Shown here: piece after piece, positions 40,371-48,028 of the stretch
How the letters are laid out: each line of letters opens with the position of its first letter
Numbering within the stretch: the first letter of the stretch is position 1
Origin: Kofleriaceae bacterium
GTDB lineage: Bacteria; Myxococcota_A; Polyangia; Haliangiales; Haliangiaceae
DNA length: 64,000 nt
Direction: 5' to 3'
NCBI GenBank assembly: GCA_025357755.1
Contig: JANXOP010000380.1
Span: forward strand, 1 to 64,000
The notes under the pieces: model-generated
Seen by the model: only the letters and a program-made list of their open reading frames with translations
What the model was told of the DNA's origin: nothing
Database searches by the model: none
Position numbers and translations under genes: made by a program

Positions 40371-41432
40371 ATGGTTCGTTCGCGCTTCTCTCGATTCTCA
40401 CGCATTGCACTCGTTCTAGCGTCGCTAGCCGTTGCGAGTCCGTCGTTCGCCGATGGAGGTAAGGCTTCGGCCACGATCTCGATCAAGGCCGATGTCAGCG
40501 CCAAGGGAACCGCGCAAGCGACCTCGGGCGATGCCGCCTACGCAGCGGGCAAGTTCGACGTCGCACTGGCCGCATACGGTGCGGGCTTCGCGACTGCCCG
40601 TGACAGCGCCTTCATCTATGCGATGGCGGAGTGCCACAAGGCGCTGGGACACAAGGACGACGCACAGGCGATGTTCAAGATGTACCTGGGCGCATCGAAC
40701 AGCGCGACCGCGAAGTACAAAGGAGACGCCGAAGCCGAGATGGGCGTGGTCGCGAAGGGCAGCAAGTCCGCGGTCGGCGGTGTCCTCGGCAGCGTCAAAG
40801 ATACGACCACGAAGATCGTCACCGACGTTGGCGGCGGTGTGTATTCGGTCGCCAAGGTCTCGATCTCGTCGTCGGTGAGCGCGTCCGCAAAGGCGTCGGC
40901 GAAGGCTGGCGACGACGCGTATGCCGCCGGCAAGTTCGAGGACGCAGCGAAGAGCTATGCGGAGGCGTATACGAGCTCGCAGCAGGCTGCCGCGCTCTAC
41001 GCCGAGGCTCAAGCCAAGGCTCAGGCAGGTCATGGAGTGGAGGCCAAAGGAGCGCTCGCCGGCTACCTCGTCGCGCAGCCGAACGGCACGTACGCCAAAG
41101 ATGCGCAGACCCTGTTGCTCGCGCTCGGCGGTCGCGCCCAACTCGCGACGAAGGTCTCGGTGAAGGCGAAGGTCGCCGCGGACGTTAAGGCCAAGGCCGA
41201 GATCGGAGACAGTGCGATGGCGGCCGGCAAGTTTGTCGATGCTGCCAATGCATATGGCGAGGCATACGCGAAGAAGTCCGATGCCGCGCTCCTCTATGCG
41301 AAGGGCATGGCGCAATTCTATGCGGGCATGACGGCAGAAGCCGCAACCTCGTTGAAGGCCTACCTCGCGGCGAGTGGCTCGCTCGAGTTCAAGGCGAGCG
41401 CGGAGGCGACGCTACACGCGAGCGCGGCCTAG
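40371..41432 (+). CDS. Periplasmic protein of three homologous TPR-like repeats
   Basis: 353 residues. AGGGA precedes the ATG by about 7 nt. Signal peptide ends SFA-DG. Three similar blocks follow, each about 100 residues, with KGTAQATSGDAAYAAGKFDV, AKAGDDAYAAGKFEDAA and AKAEIGDSAMAAGKFVDAA and then a helical YGxAYA-type unit. Ala/Lys-rich. Probably a periplasmic scaffold or stress protein. It overlaps the convergent membrane gene by 21 bp. Confidence 0.8.
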   Translation: MVRSRFSRFSRIALVLASLAVASPSFADGGKASATISIKADVSAKGTAQATSGDAAYAAGKFDVALAAYGAGFATARDSAFIYAMAECHKALGHKDDAQAMFKMYLGASNSATAKYKGDAEAEMGVVAKGSKSAVGGVLGSVKDTTTKIVTDVGGGVYSVAKVSISSSVSASAKASAKAGDDAYAAGKFEDAAKSYAEAYTSSQQAAALYAEAQAKAQAGHGVEAKGALAGYLVAQPNGTYAKDAQTLLLALGGRAQLATKVSVKAKVAADVKAKAEIGDSAMAAGKFVDAANAYGEAYAKKSDAALLYAKGMAQFYAGMTAEAATSLKAYLAASGSLEFKASAEATLHASAA

Positions 41433-42014
41433 AAAGATCGAAGCGCCCGCGGCCAGCACGGCACCGAGTGCGTAAGCGCCGAAGCCGTATGACAGCGTCG
41501 AGTCGCGCAAGTCGCCCGTCATCACGACCAGCGGAACGAGTGCCCCCACGATGGGCATCACGATCAGAGCGAGCCGCGTACGCCTGGTCGGAAGCCTGCC
41601 GTCCAAGGCTCGTATTCCAGCGCGAGCCGCGATGACCGCCGTCGCCAGGCCCGCGAAGAGACCGAACGTCAGCACGAACCAATCAACGAAGTCTCGAACG
41701 TGGCGGATGGCGACGACGAACAAGATCGTCACGTCGTACTCGCAGCGCCAGATCGGGGCTGCAACGGGTCTGCCCTCCAGGTGCCGTTGATACTGGTCGA
41801 GCTCGTTCACCCCCAGATCCGTCCCGCATACCTCGCCGGCCAGGAGCCCTTGATGCATGGTCAAGTGGCCGTCACGTCGGTCCTCGAACCAATGGAGGGA
41901 CAACGACCCGTAGGTCAGGACGAGCGCCGCGACCAAGAGACCAAATCCCGCCTTGCGTGGTGTCGCGTGCACGTTGCGAGAACCTAGTCGGTCGACCCGA
42001 ACGTAGTGCGCCAA
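41412..42014 (-). CDS. Four-TM hypothetical membrane protein
   Basis: 200 residues with four predicted membrane segments (FGLLVAALVLTYGSL; WFVLTFGLFAGLATAVIAA; LALIVMPIVGALVPLVV; YGFGAYALGAVLAAGASIF) and a soluble loop between the first two. No family recognised. Inner-membrane protein. Confidence 0.7.
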   Translation of the reverse strand: MAHYVRVDRLGSRNVHATPRKAGFGLLVAALVLTYGSLSLHWFEDRRDGHLTMHQGLLAGEVCGTDLGVNELDQYQRHLEGRPVAAPIWRCEYDVTILFVVAIRHVRDFVDWFVLTFGLFAGLATAVIAARAGIRALDGRLPTRRTRLALIVMPIVGALVPLVVMTGDLRDSTLSYGFGAYALGAVLAAGASIFLGRARV

Positions 42015-42141
42015 TCACTGTTCCGTGCGCGCCATCCGACACGTTTGTCACTGACCGGTCCATCGAGGTTCCACTGACCGATCTGACCGATGGAAGGTTC
42101 ACGACTTGCGTCTGGCAAGCGCGTTGCACATCCCATCCGCA

Positions 42142-42375
42142 ATGCTTCGCATCTTGACCGCTCTGCTCCTCGTCGCCCGTGATCACGGCACGAACGCCAC
42201 CCCCGATGCTGGACCGAGTCCCGACGCGGTCACGACGGACGCGCAAGGTGGCGTCACGCGGCGTTGATCGCACGAGAACGCTGCTCGATGCGCCAGCGTC
42301 TCTGGCCACACGGCCACGATCCAGTGCACCGCGAACATGCCGAAGGTCACGACCCTCTTGAACGTGACGCCGTAA
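42142..42375 (+). pseudogene. Decayed small lipoprotein gene
   Basis: The ATG at 42142 begins a lipoprotein-like leader, MLRILTALLLVARDHG, where VAAC would be expected at the lipobox; the Cys is absent. A Pro/Asp linker follows and a TGA stops it at 42265-42267. The same frame then continues to CTANMPKVTTLLNVTP*. A lost Cys and internal stop indicate decay. The remainder of 42015-42487 shows no gene. Confidence 0.5.
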
Positions 42376-42458
42376 CTGGTCCTCCCAGGCGCCAGTGAAA
42401 CGTCGAGGGCTGGAACCCCGAGGGACCATCACGCGTCCCGGTTGCTGGAGTTAACCGG

Positions 42459-42472
42459 GGCACAGTGCCTGC
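42459..42472 (+). promoter_or_regulatory. Candidate sigma54 -24/-12 promoter
   Basis: GGCACAGTGCCTGC has the invariant GG and GC separated by 10 bases, with GGCAC and TGCAT around them. It lies 15 bp before the ATG at 42488, so the leader would be only about 4 nt. A chance match is possible. Confidence 0.3.
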
Positions 42473-42487
42473 ATACGAAGCACTTCA

Positions 42488-42889
42488 ATGAACATCTCAC
42501 GTCACGTAGTTCTCGCTCTGTTCTTGCTCGTCGGGTGCGGCAAGAAAGACAAGCCTGCCGAGCAGTCCGCCACCGAGCAGCCGTCGGCAAAAGTCGCTGC
42601 TGGCGCAACCGCAACCGCAACCGCGCCCGCAGCGGCAGCCGGAGCGGCGAGCTGTCTGAACCCCGATGGATCGATCTGCACCGACTACGCAGATGCCGCG
42701 ATCGCTAAATCGCAATGCGATCTGATCAGCGGCAAGCTCGCGAACACGAGCTGCGCTACGACGAGCAAGCTCGGTGGCTGCACGCTCGCCAACCACAAGC
42801 ACCTGACCTACTACCCGGGAACCGATACGATCGACGCGGCGTTTGCCAAGGGCGACTGCACGTCGATGTCCGGCACCTGGGAGCCGTGA
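42488..42889 (+). CDS. Small lipoprotein, 133 residues
   Basis: Lipobox LLVGC17 after a short leader. An Ala/Thr-rich linker leads to a Cys-rich domain (SCLNPDGSICTDYAD..., SCATTSKLGGCTLAN...), six Cys in the mature part likely in disulfides. Ends CTSMSGTWEP. Outer-membrane-anchored; function unknown. It converges on the BlaR1-PBP gene, 7 bp apart. Confidence 0.75.
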   Translation: MNISRHVVLALFLLVGCGKKDKPAEQSATEQPSAKVAAGATATATAPAAAAGAASCLNPDGSICTDYADAAIAKSQCDLISGKLANTSCATTSKLGGCTLANHKHLTYYPGTDTIDAAFAKGDCTSMSGTWEP

Positions 42890-42896
42890 GCGCGGG

Positions 42897-44792
42897 TTAG
42901 CGAGCGAGCGCGGCCGTCGCGAGCTTGGCGAAGAGCGGCGCCGCTGCCGCACCGCCATAGCTCGTGGTCCCGTCGACACCGACGAGGATCACGTAGCGCG
43001 GCGCATCGGCAGGCACGATGCCGATAAAGCTCGCGTAGTAGCGCTCTGGGACCGACGTCTCTGCGGTGCCGGTCTTGCCGATCACGCGAACGCCCGCGAC
43101 CGCTGCTGCCTGACCGGTACCGGCGGCCGTGTTGACCACGCGGTCGAGCATCGCGTGGACCGCCTGCGCCGTGCCCACCGACATCACGCGCTCGGCGTGT
43201 CCGTCGAGCCCGCGATATACGCCCTCGTTCGCGAACGCGGTGTATGCGGAGGCGAGCGCGAGCGGCGTGGTCAACGAACCTTCCCCCGCGGCGAGCGTCG
43301 CCCCCGCGAACGTACGCGTATCGATGTGCTCGGGCGCGGGTAGATGAAACCGGCGTAGGGCTTCGCCCAGCCGATCACCGAGCGGCTCCGCGAGCTTCGC
43401 GGTGCAGACGTTCGAGGACACGGCGAGGATCTCGCCCAGATCGAGCACGCCGTGCGCAGCCGAGTCCGACATCTTCTTGTCGCCGTACATACGCGTTCCC
43501 TGATCGCAGTCGATCGTGGTCGCGGGCGTCGCGATCCCCGCTTCGAGCGCCGCCGCGACCGTGAACGGCTTCATCGTGGAGCCATTGACGCGAGGCGTAC
43601 GGACGTCGAGCCCGCCACGCGAGGCGAGGGCGACGATGCCACCGGTCTTGGCATCGAGCACGACCACGAGGCCCCCCGTGCCCTTGAAGTCCGTGACCGA
43701 GCGGCCGAGCTCGGCCTCGAGCGTCGCCTGGAACGCCGGATCGTTGGCGCCCATGGCAACCGGAGAGCCCATCGGGGCTGCGGCTGCGGGTCGTGCGGCC
43801 CCCGCGTCGGGTGACATGCATGCGGACAGGGCGGCGATCGCACCGAGGCCCGCGCAGACGAGCGAGGCCGTGCGCGCACCCGCGGCGCGCCGCGAGCGAT
43901 CATCGAAGAGCGCAACCACGCGGGCCTCGAAGCGCGAGGGTTCCGCCATCGCGAGCGCCGCGAATGCGACAGGTTGCCCGGCCGCGATCTCGACGAGGTG
44001 CTCGGCATACGTCGACGCCCGCGTCCCCGCGCGCAAGACCGCATCATCCGCGGCGTGCTCGCGCTCGGCGCGCAGCTGGCGGGCTGCGATCCAGACGAGC
44101 GGGTTGATCCAATGCAGCGCACACGCGAGGTGTGCGAACAGCTGCGTCAGCCCATCGCGCCGACGCACGTGCGCGAGCTCGTGCAACAACACGACGCGCC
44201 AGCGTTCGTTCGTCCAGTGTTTTGACCTCGTCGGCACGACGACGGCGGGCGCGAATGTACCAGCGACGATCGGCGCCTCGAGCTCGTCGCTGACGATGAT
44301 CGGCGGCGGTTCTCCGCGCCCACCGAGCGCGTACCAGGTCGCGAGCAGCATGGGTGCCGTCCCGGGCGCGCCGCGGCGAACGAGACGCCGCGCTCGCAAA
44401 GCGCCGACCGCGGCGCGTGCGCCGATGCCAAGTGCGCCGAGCGCCCACGCTGCGAGTGCGATCGCACCCCACGCGATCGAGCGCGGCGCATGCGTGGTCG
44501 CGGTCCCTTCAGCGTTGGTTGGTGCGCTCGTCACCGCCAGGCCTTCAGGCTCGGCCACCGGCGCGACTGGTGCTCGGACGAGCTCGCGCGCCGCGGACGA
44601 CAACCGATGGGTGACCGACGACGGCGCGAGCAGGTGGAACACGGGTAACGCAGCCGTCGCGAGCAATGTCGCCGCGAGCACGAGCGAGCGAAGTGCGGCC
44701 GACGAGCGCGCGAGCAGGCGCACGAGCAGTAACCCGAGGGCGAGCACGAATGCACCCCGCGCGATGGTCAGGATGATGAAGACGATCGACAT
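42897..44792 (-). CDS. BlaR1/MecR1-like M56 protease fused to a penicillin-binding transpeptidase domain
   Basis: 631 residues from the ATG at 44792. Residues 1-325 are the M56 zinc-protease sensor: N-terminal helices, then HELAH (204-208) and the downstream REHAADD metal region. A further membrane helix at 308-325 ends in a lipobox-like ALSAC. Residues 350-631 are a class B PBP-type transpeptidase with S405-T-M-K408, S-S-N (459-461) and K-T-G (573-575). BlaR1 normally ends in a class D beta-lactamase-like sensor; here it is a transpeptidase-type domain with all three active-site motifs. Expected role: beta-lactam or cell-wall sensing that leads to BlaI cleavage. The gene lies 1 bp after blaI. 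Confidence 0.92.
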   Translation of the reverse strand: MSIVFIILTIARGAFVLALGLLLVRLLARSSAALRSLVLAATLLATAALPVFHLLAPSSVTHRLSSAARELVRAPVAPVAEPEGLAVTSAPTNAEGTATTHAPRSIAWGAIALAAWALGALGIGARAAVGALRARRLVRRGAPGTAPMLLATWYALGGRGEPPPIIVSDELEAPIVAGTFAPAVVVPTRSKHWTNERWRVVLLHELAHVRRRDGLTQLFAHLACALHWINPLVWIAARQLRAEREHAADDAVLRAGTRASTYAEHLVEIAAGQPVAFAALAMAEPSRFEARVVALFDDRSRRAAGARTASLVCAGLGAIAALSACMSPDAGAARPAAAAPMGSPVAMGANDPAFQATLEAELGRSVTDFKGTGGLVVVLDAKTGGIVALASRGGLDVRTPRVNGSTMKPFTVAAALEAGIATPATTIDCDQGTRMYGDKKMSDSAAHGVLDLGEILAVSSNVCTAKLAEPLGDRLGEALRRFHLPAPEHIDTRTFAGATLAAGEGSLTTPLALASAYTAFANEGVYRGLDGHAERVMSVGTAQAVHAMLDRVVNTAAGTGQAAAVAGVRVIGKTGTAETSVPERYYASFIGIVPADAPRYVILVGVDGTTSYGGAAAAPLFAKLATAALAR

Positions 44793-44793
44793 C

Positions 44794-45177
44794 TCAGCGG
44801 CCCTCTTTCTTGGCTTTTGCAATGACTGCGGCGATCCGGTCGAGCTCCTCGCCCGATAATTTTGGTCGCGAGCTCTCCACGAGCGTCGCGACCACATCCT
44901 CGACCGAACCTTCGAAGAAGGTCTCGACAAGGTGCGCCATCGCCGTGCGCTGCGCATCGCGCCGCTTGACGATGGGTGAGTACACGTAGCGCGGCCCATC
45001 CTGAGCATGGCGGACGTGACCCCGCTCCTCGAGCAGCCGCAGGAACGTGCGTACCGACGAGTAACTCGGGGGCTCGGCGAGATCGGCGAGGACCTCGTGC
45101 GCCGTCGCGCGTCCGCGCCGATGCAAGATGTCCATGATTTCACGCTCGCGCCGTGTGAGTGGATCGGGTGCCGTCAT
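44794..45177 (-). CDS. BlaI/MecI-family transcriptional repressor
   Basis: 127 residues from the ATG at 45177 (MTAPDPLTRREREIM); the longer frame to 45219 runs into the operator and is unlikely. The winged-helix signature TRREREIMDILHRRGRATAH and SSVRTFLRLLEERGHV are typical. The C-terminal dimerisation domain follows. Its TAA/TGA is 1 bp from the BlaR1-like start, so the pair is an operon. Represses its own operon until cleaved, in the known family. Confidence 0.93.
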   Translation of the reverse strand: MTAPDPLTRREREIMDILHRRGRATAHEVLADLAEPPSYSSVRTFLRLLEERGHVRHAQDGPRYVYSPIVKRRDAQRTAMAHLVETFFEGSVEDVVATLVESSRPKLSGEELDRIAAVIAKAKKEGR

Positions 45178-45183
45178 TTCGTA

Positions 45184-45199
45184 TGCTAAGGAATTAGCA
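45184..45199. promoter_or_regulatory. Likely BlaI operator, copy 1
   Basis: TGCTAAGGAATTAGCA is a perfect 6-bp inverted repeat (TGCTAA/TTAGCA) with a 4-bp spacer, 6 bp upstream of the blaI start. It matches copy 2 in both half-sites. Confidence 0.75.
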
Positions 45200-45225
45200 C
45201 CGTGCGAAAGGATTCGCAAACGAGA

Positions 45226-45241
45226 TGCTAATTTTTTAGCA
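45226..45241. promoter_or_regulatory. Likely BlaI operator, copy 2
   Basis: TGCTAATTTTTTAGCA has the same half-sites as copy 1 with spacer TTTT. Its centre is 42 bp from copy 1, about four helical turns, so two dimers could bind the same DNA face. The promoter of blaI-blaR1 probably lies between or within them. Confidence 0.75.
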
Positions 45242-45288
45242 CTTCGATCGACTATGCGGTGCTGATCTCGACGACCCCGTAGGTCTCG

Positions 45289-46167
45289 CTACAAATTCGC
45301 GCGAAGGTGGGCATAGGCGAAATCGCAGAAGCGCCGGACCTTGACCGATGGTGTCACGAGCGCGGAGTGGACGATGAACAGACCGCCGTTCGTTGACAGC
45401 GAGGCATGCGGGAGCACGGCGACGAGCTCGCCGGCGCGGATCATCGGGTCGGCGAGGAAGCCCGGTAACGCCGCGATTCCCATCTCGGCGCGCACGAGCT
45501 CGCGTACGACCAGAAAATCGTCGCTGCGATGCGAGGGTCGCCAACCACGTGGCGTTCCTGGGAGCTTGGTATCGCCGAACACGATCCATTGGTGTGCGCG
45601 ATCGGCGATCGCGGAAGGCGTGCCGCGTCGCGCGACATAGCCGGGAGCCGCGAACCAGCCGATCGAGGTCGAGCCTACTCGCCGCGCCTTGAGTCCCGAG
45701 CTCTCCAAGCCCTGTCGCGAAGCGCGAATCGCGACATCGATCTGTTCGTCGACCAGATCGATCTGCGTGTTGCCGATCCGTAGATCGAAGGAGACGAGAG
45801 GATAGCGGCGCGCGAAGTCCGCGAGCAACGCCGGTAGGACGATCTGCCCGACATCGTGCGGCGCGGTGATGCGCAGCTCACCCTCGGGCTCCTCCGACGA
45901 TCGAGGAAGCGTGCCGATCGCCGCTCCGAGCGCGCGGACGTGTGGCGCGGTGCGCTCGTACAACCCGCGACCGAAGGTGTTGAGCGCGACCTTGCGCGAG
46001 CTCCGATGCAACAACGCCGCGCCCAGCTCGTGCTCGAGCCGGGTCAACGATCGGCTGACCGTTCCTTTCGTGACACCGAGTCGCTTCGCCGCCCGCGTCA
46101 AACTTCCATCGTCGGCGACCGCCACGAACACCTGGAGCAGGCCGAGGTCTGGCGACGTTGCGATCAT
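45289..46167 (-). CDS. LysR-family transcriptional regulator
   Basis: 292 residues from the ATG at 46167. N-terminal winged HTH (SLTRAAKRLGVTKGTVSRSL), then the periplasmic-binding-protein-like effector domain (LRITAPHDVGQIVLPALLAD). It resembles the AaeR/DsdC-type branch that often controls an adjacent divergent gene. It is divergent from the NTF2-like lipoprotein. Confidence 0.92.
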   Translation of the reverse strand: MIATSPDLGLLQVFVAVADDGSLTRAAKRLGVTKGTVSRSLTRLEHELGAALLHRSSRKVALNTFGRGLYERTAPHVRALGAAIGTLPRSSEEPEGELRITAPHDVGQIVLPALLADFARRYPLVSFDLRIGNTQIDLVDEQIDVAIRASRQGLESSGLKARRVGSTSIGWFAAPGYVARRGTPSAIADRAHQWIVFGDTKLPGTPRGWRPSHRSDDFLVVRELVRAEMGIAALPGFLADPMIRAGELVAVLPHASLSTNGGLFIVHSALVTPSVKVRRFCDFAYAHLRANL

Positions 46168-46229
46168 GCAACCAAGTGTTGGTAGAACGGAGTCTAGTTG
46201 CAACAACGGAACACTCTTAGATTGCGGCC
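46168..46229. promoter_or_regulatory. Divergent LysR/lipoprotein promoter region
   Basis: 62 bp between the two start codons. The palindrome GTTGCAAC lies at 46197-46204 and a GCAAC half-site at 46168-46172. These could be LysR binding sites; unproven. Confidence 0.35.
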
Positions 46230-46748
46230 ATGCAGCACCACTTGACCGTCCTGACCTTCGCCTCGTTCGTCTTCACGGGTTGCTCGTCCGATGCTACGAG
46301 CGACCATACGGCCACCGAAACCGCCAACCTGGCTAGTTTCGCGAAGCTCGACTTCGAAGCGTTTAGCGGCAAGGACCTCGATAGCTTCCGGCACATTCAC
46401 TGCGCGGACGTCGTCGTGACCTCGCCGGACGGGAGCCAGACCACCGGCATCGACGCTCACGTCCAGTACATCCAGTACCTCTATTCGTGGGCCCCGGACG
46501 TGGTGATCAGTGCGCACCCGATCGAGACCGCGGATGGTGACTGGACCGCTGTCACCGGCGACATGCAGGCGACCTTCTCGCAGCCGATGCAAATGCAGGA
46601 CGGGTCGGTCGTCCAGCCCACGAACAAGATGTTCAACTCGCCGCTCGCGACGTTCGCTCGGTGGAAGGATGGTTGCATCGCAGAGGAGCAGCTGTTCCTC
46701 GACAACCTGTCGTTGCTCGCCCAGATCGGTGTGAGTCCGTCGTCGTAG
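46230..46748 (+). CDS. SnoaL/NTF2-like lipoprotein
   Basis: 172 residues. Leader and lipobox VFTGC18. The domain (LASFAKLDFEAFSGKDLDSF, IHCADVVVTSPDGSQT, WTAVTGDMQATF) matches the SnoaL-like polyketide-cyclase/NTF2 fold. Probably binds a small hydrophobic molecule in the envelope. Its divergence from the LysR gene suggests it is the regulator's target. Confidence 0.8.
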   Translation: MQHHLTVLTFASFVFTGCSSDATSDHTATETANLASFAKLDFEAFSGKDLDSFRHIHCADVVVTSPDGSQTTGIDAHVQYIQYLYSWAPDVVISAHPIETADGDWTAVTGDMQATFSQPMQMQDGSVVQPTNKMFNSPLATFARWKDGCIAEEQLFLDNLSLLAQIGVSPSS

Positions 46749-46829
46749 TCGAAAGTGGCATCTGCCCTCGGAATCACGCCCGCGGCGGTGCGTGCGTGGG
46801 CGCGTCGTGTGCTGAAGACGGCCGTCTAA
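46749..46829 (+). other. Possible HTH-gene remnant
   Basis: In frame after the lipoprotein stop, SKVASALGITPAAVRAWARR and a short tail to a TAA at 46827 look like a helix-turn-helix of a sigma or MerR-type regulator. Too short to assign. Bases 46830-46980 show no gene. Confidence 0.25.
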
Positions 46830-46980
46830 GCACCACCCACCCCGTGGCGTCGCAGCTTCTTCGTCCTGCGAGCGAGGCGACCCGCGGTCGTGGCACGTAT
46901 CCGTCTCGAGCGAATGGCGAAGAAACCTCAGCCGTGAAGTCCTTGGATTTTACGTGGCGAATCAGCGATATGATGGGCGG

Positions 46981-47928
46981 ATGGATCTGCGGGTGCTGAC
47001 GAGCCTGATCATCTCGGGCTGTGGCTTCGCGCCGGGCGCGGCGACTGACAGCGGCACTGGCAGTGGGGGTGATGCGCCAGCCTCGGTTCCGGATGCCGCG
47101 CCCGATGGCAACTCACCCTTCACGCCGGCATGCATGACAAACTCCGCCTACACCGTACGACCGACGACGACGCACCGCTTTCGCTTGATGTCGGCTTCTG
47201 CCGACTACGATACCGGGGTCGAAGCGTGCGAGAAGGATGGCGCGCATCTCGCCCAGATCTCAGACGCGTCCGAGAACACGTACGTACACGCGACCTACTT
47301 TCAGGATTTCTGGCTCGGGCTCAACGATCTGACCACTGAAGGCACGTTTCACTGGACCGATCGGGAGCTCACCCCGTATCGAGATTTTAACGGCAACGAG
47401 CCGAACAACGCGCTGAACAACGAAGATTGCGTCTACATGGACTTCACCGGTCTGTGGAACGACACCGCCTGCGACAACAATCGCAAGGCGTTGTGCGAGT
47501 GCGAGCCGGACTACCACGCGCCTGCGGTACCCGCGTGCCGTTCGATGGCCGGGGCAAAGACCACGCATGGTCGCAAGTACTTCGTCCTCGACACGATGAG
47601 CTGGGCCGAGGCCAGCCAGGCATGCATCGGCATGGGGGGTTACTTGATGGTGCCGAGCGATGACAACGAGAACGCACTGATCGAGAGCGGCGGGGACATC
47701 AACGCGAATGCCGATGCCTGGCTCGGTCTGATCCAGGATCCCGGTGATCCGACGAAGTGGGGTTGGTCGAATGGCTCCCCCTACCTTTACGACAAGTGGG
47801 ACGGACCCAAGCCGACGCCCGCAGCAGGCTTCTGCGGCAAGATCGAGAAGAACAACAGTCAGTGGCAGAGTGTCGATTGCACGACGACGATCCGGGGCGT
47901 CTGCGAGTGCGATCCAGGTACTCCCTAA
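46981..47928 (+). CDS. Lipoprotein with two C-type lectin domains
   Basis: 315 residues from the ATG at 46981. Lipobox LIISGC. An Asp/Pro linker is followed by two C-type-lectin-like domains of about 120 residues (SASADYDTGVEACEKDGAHL, FWLGLNDL, WNDTACDNNRKALCEC; then SWAEASQACIGMGGYLMVP, AWLGLIQD, WQSVDCTTTIRGVCEC). The Ca/sugar EPN region is visible in the first (NEPNNALNNEDC). Likely a surface carbohydrate-binding protein. It precedes the DUF11-OmpA gene on the same strand. Confidence 0.88.
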   Translation: MDLRVLTSLIISGCGFAPGAATDSGTGSGGDAPASVPDAAPDGNSPFTPACMTNSAYTVRPTTTHRFRLMSASADYDTGVEACEKDGAHLAQISDASENTYVHATYFQDFWLGLNDLTTEGTFHWTDRELTPYRDFNGNEPNNALNNEDCVYMDFTGLWNDTACDNNRKALCECEPDYHAPAVPACRSMAGAKTTHGRKYFVLDTMSWAEASQACIGMGGYLMVPSDDNENALIESGGDINANADAWLGLIQDPGDPTKWGWSNGSPYLYDKWDGPKPTPAAGFCGKIEKNNSQWQSVDCTTTIRGVCECDPGTP

Positions 47929-48028
47929 ACCGGCGCGGCAAAACGTTCATCGTCAGGATCTCGTGACTACCCAACCCCTACCCAACAGCACCTAGATCTT
48001 GGTCGACACGGGCGGCTACGGTGGGCGG

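Noticed and set aside
42265-42267. TGA in frame inside a small lipoprotein-like sequence, tested as a second selenocysteine codon
   Set aside because: There is no motif around it where Sec or Cys would be expected, the lipobox Cys is also lost, and no SECIS-like hairpin was evident. Decay is the simpler reading.
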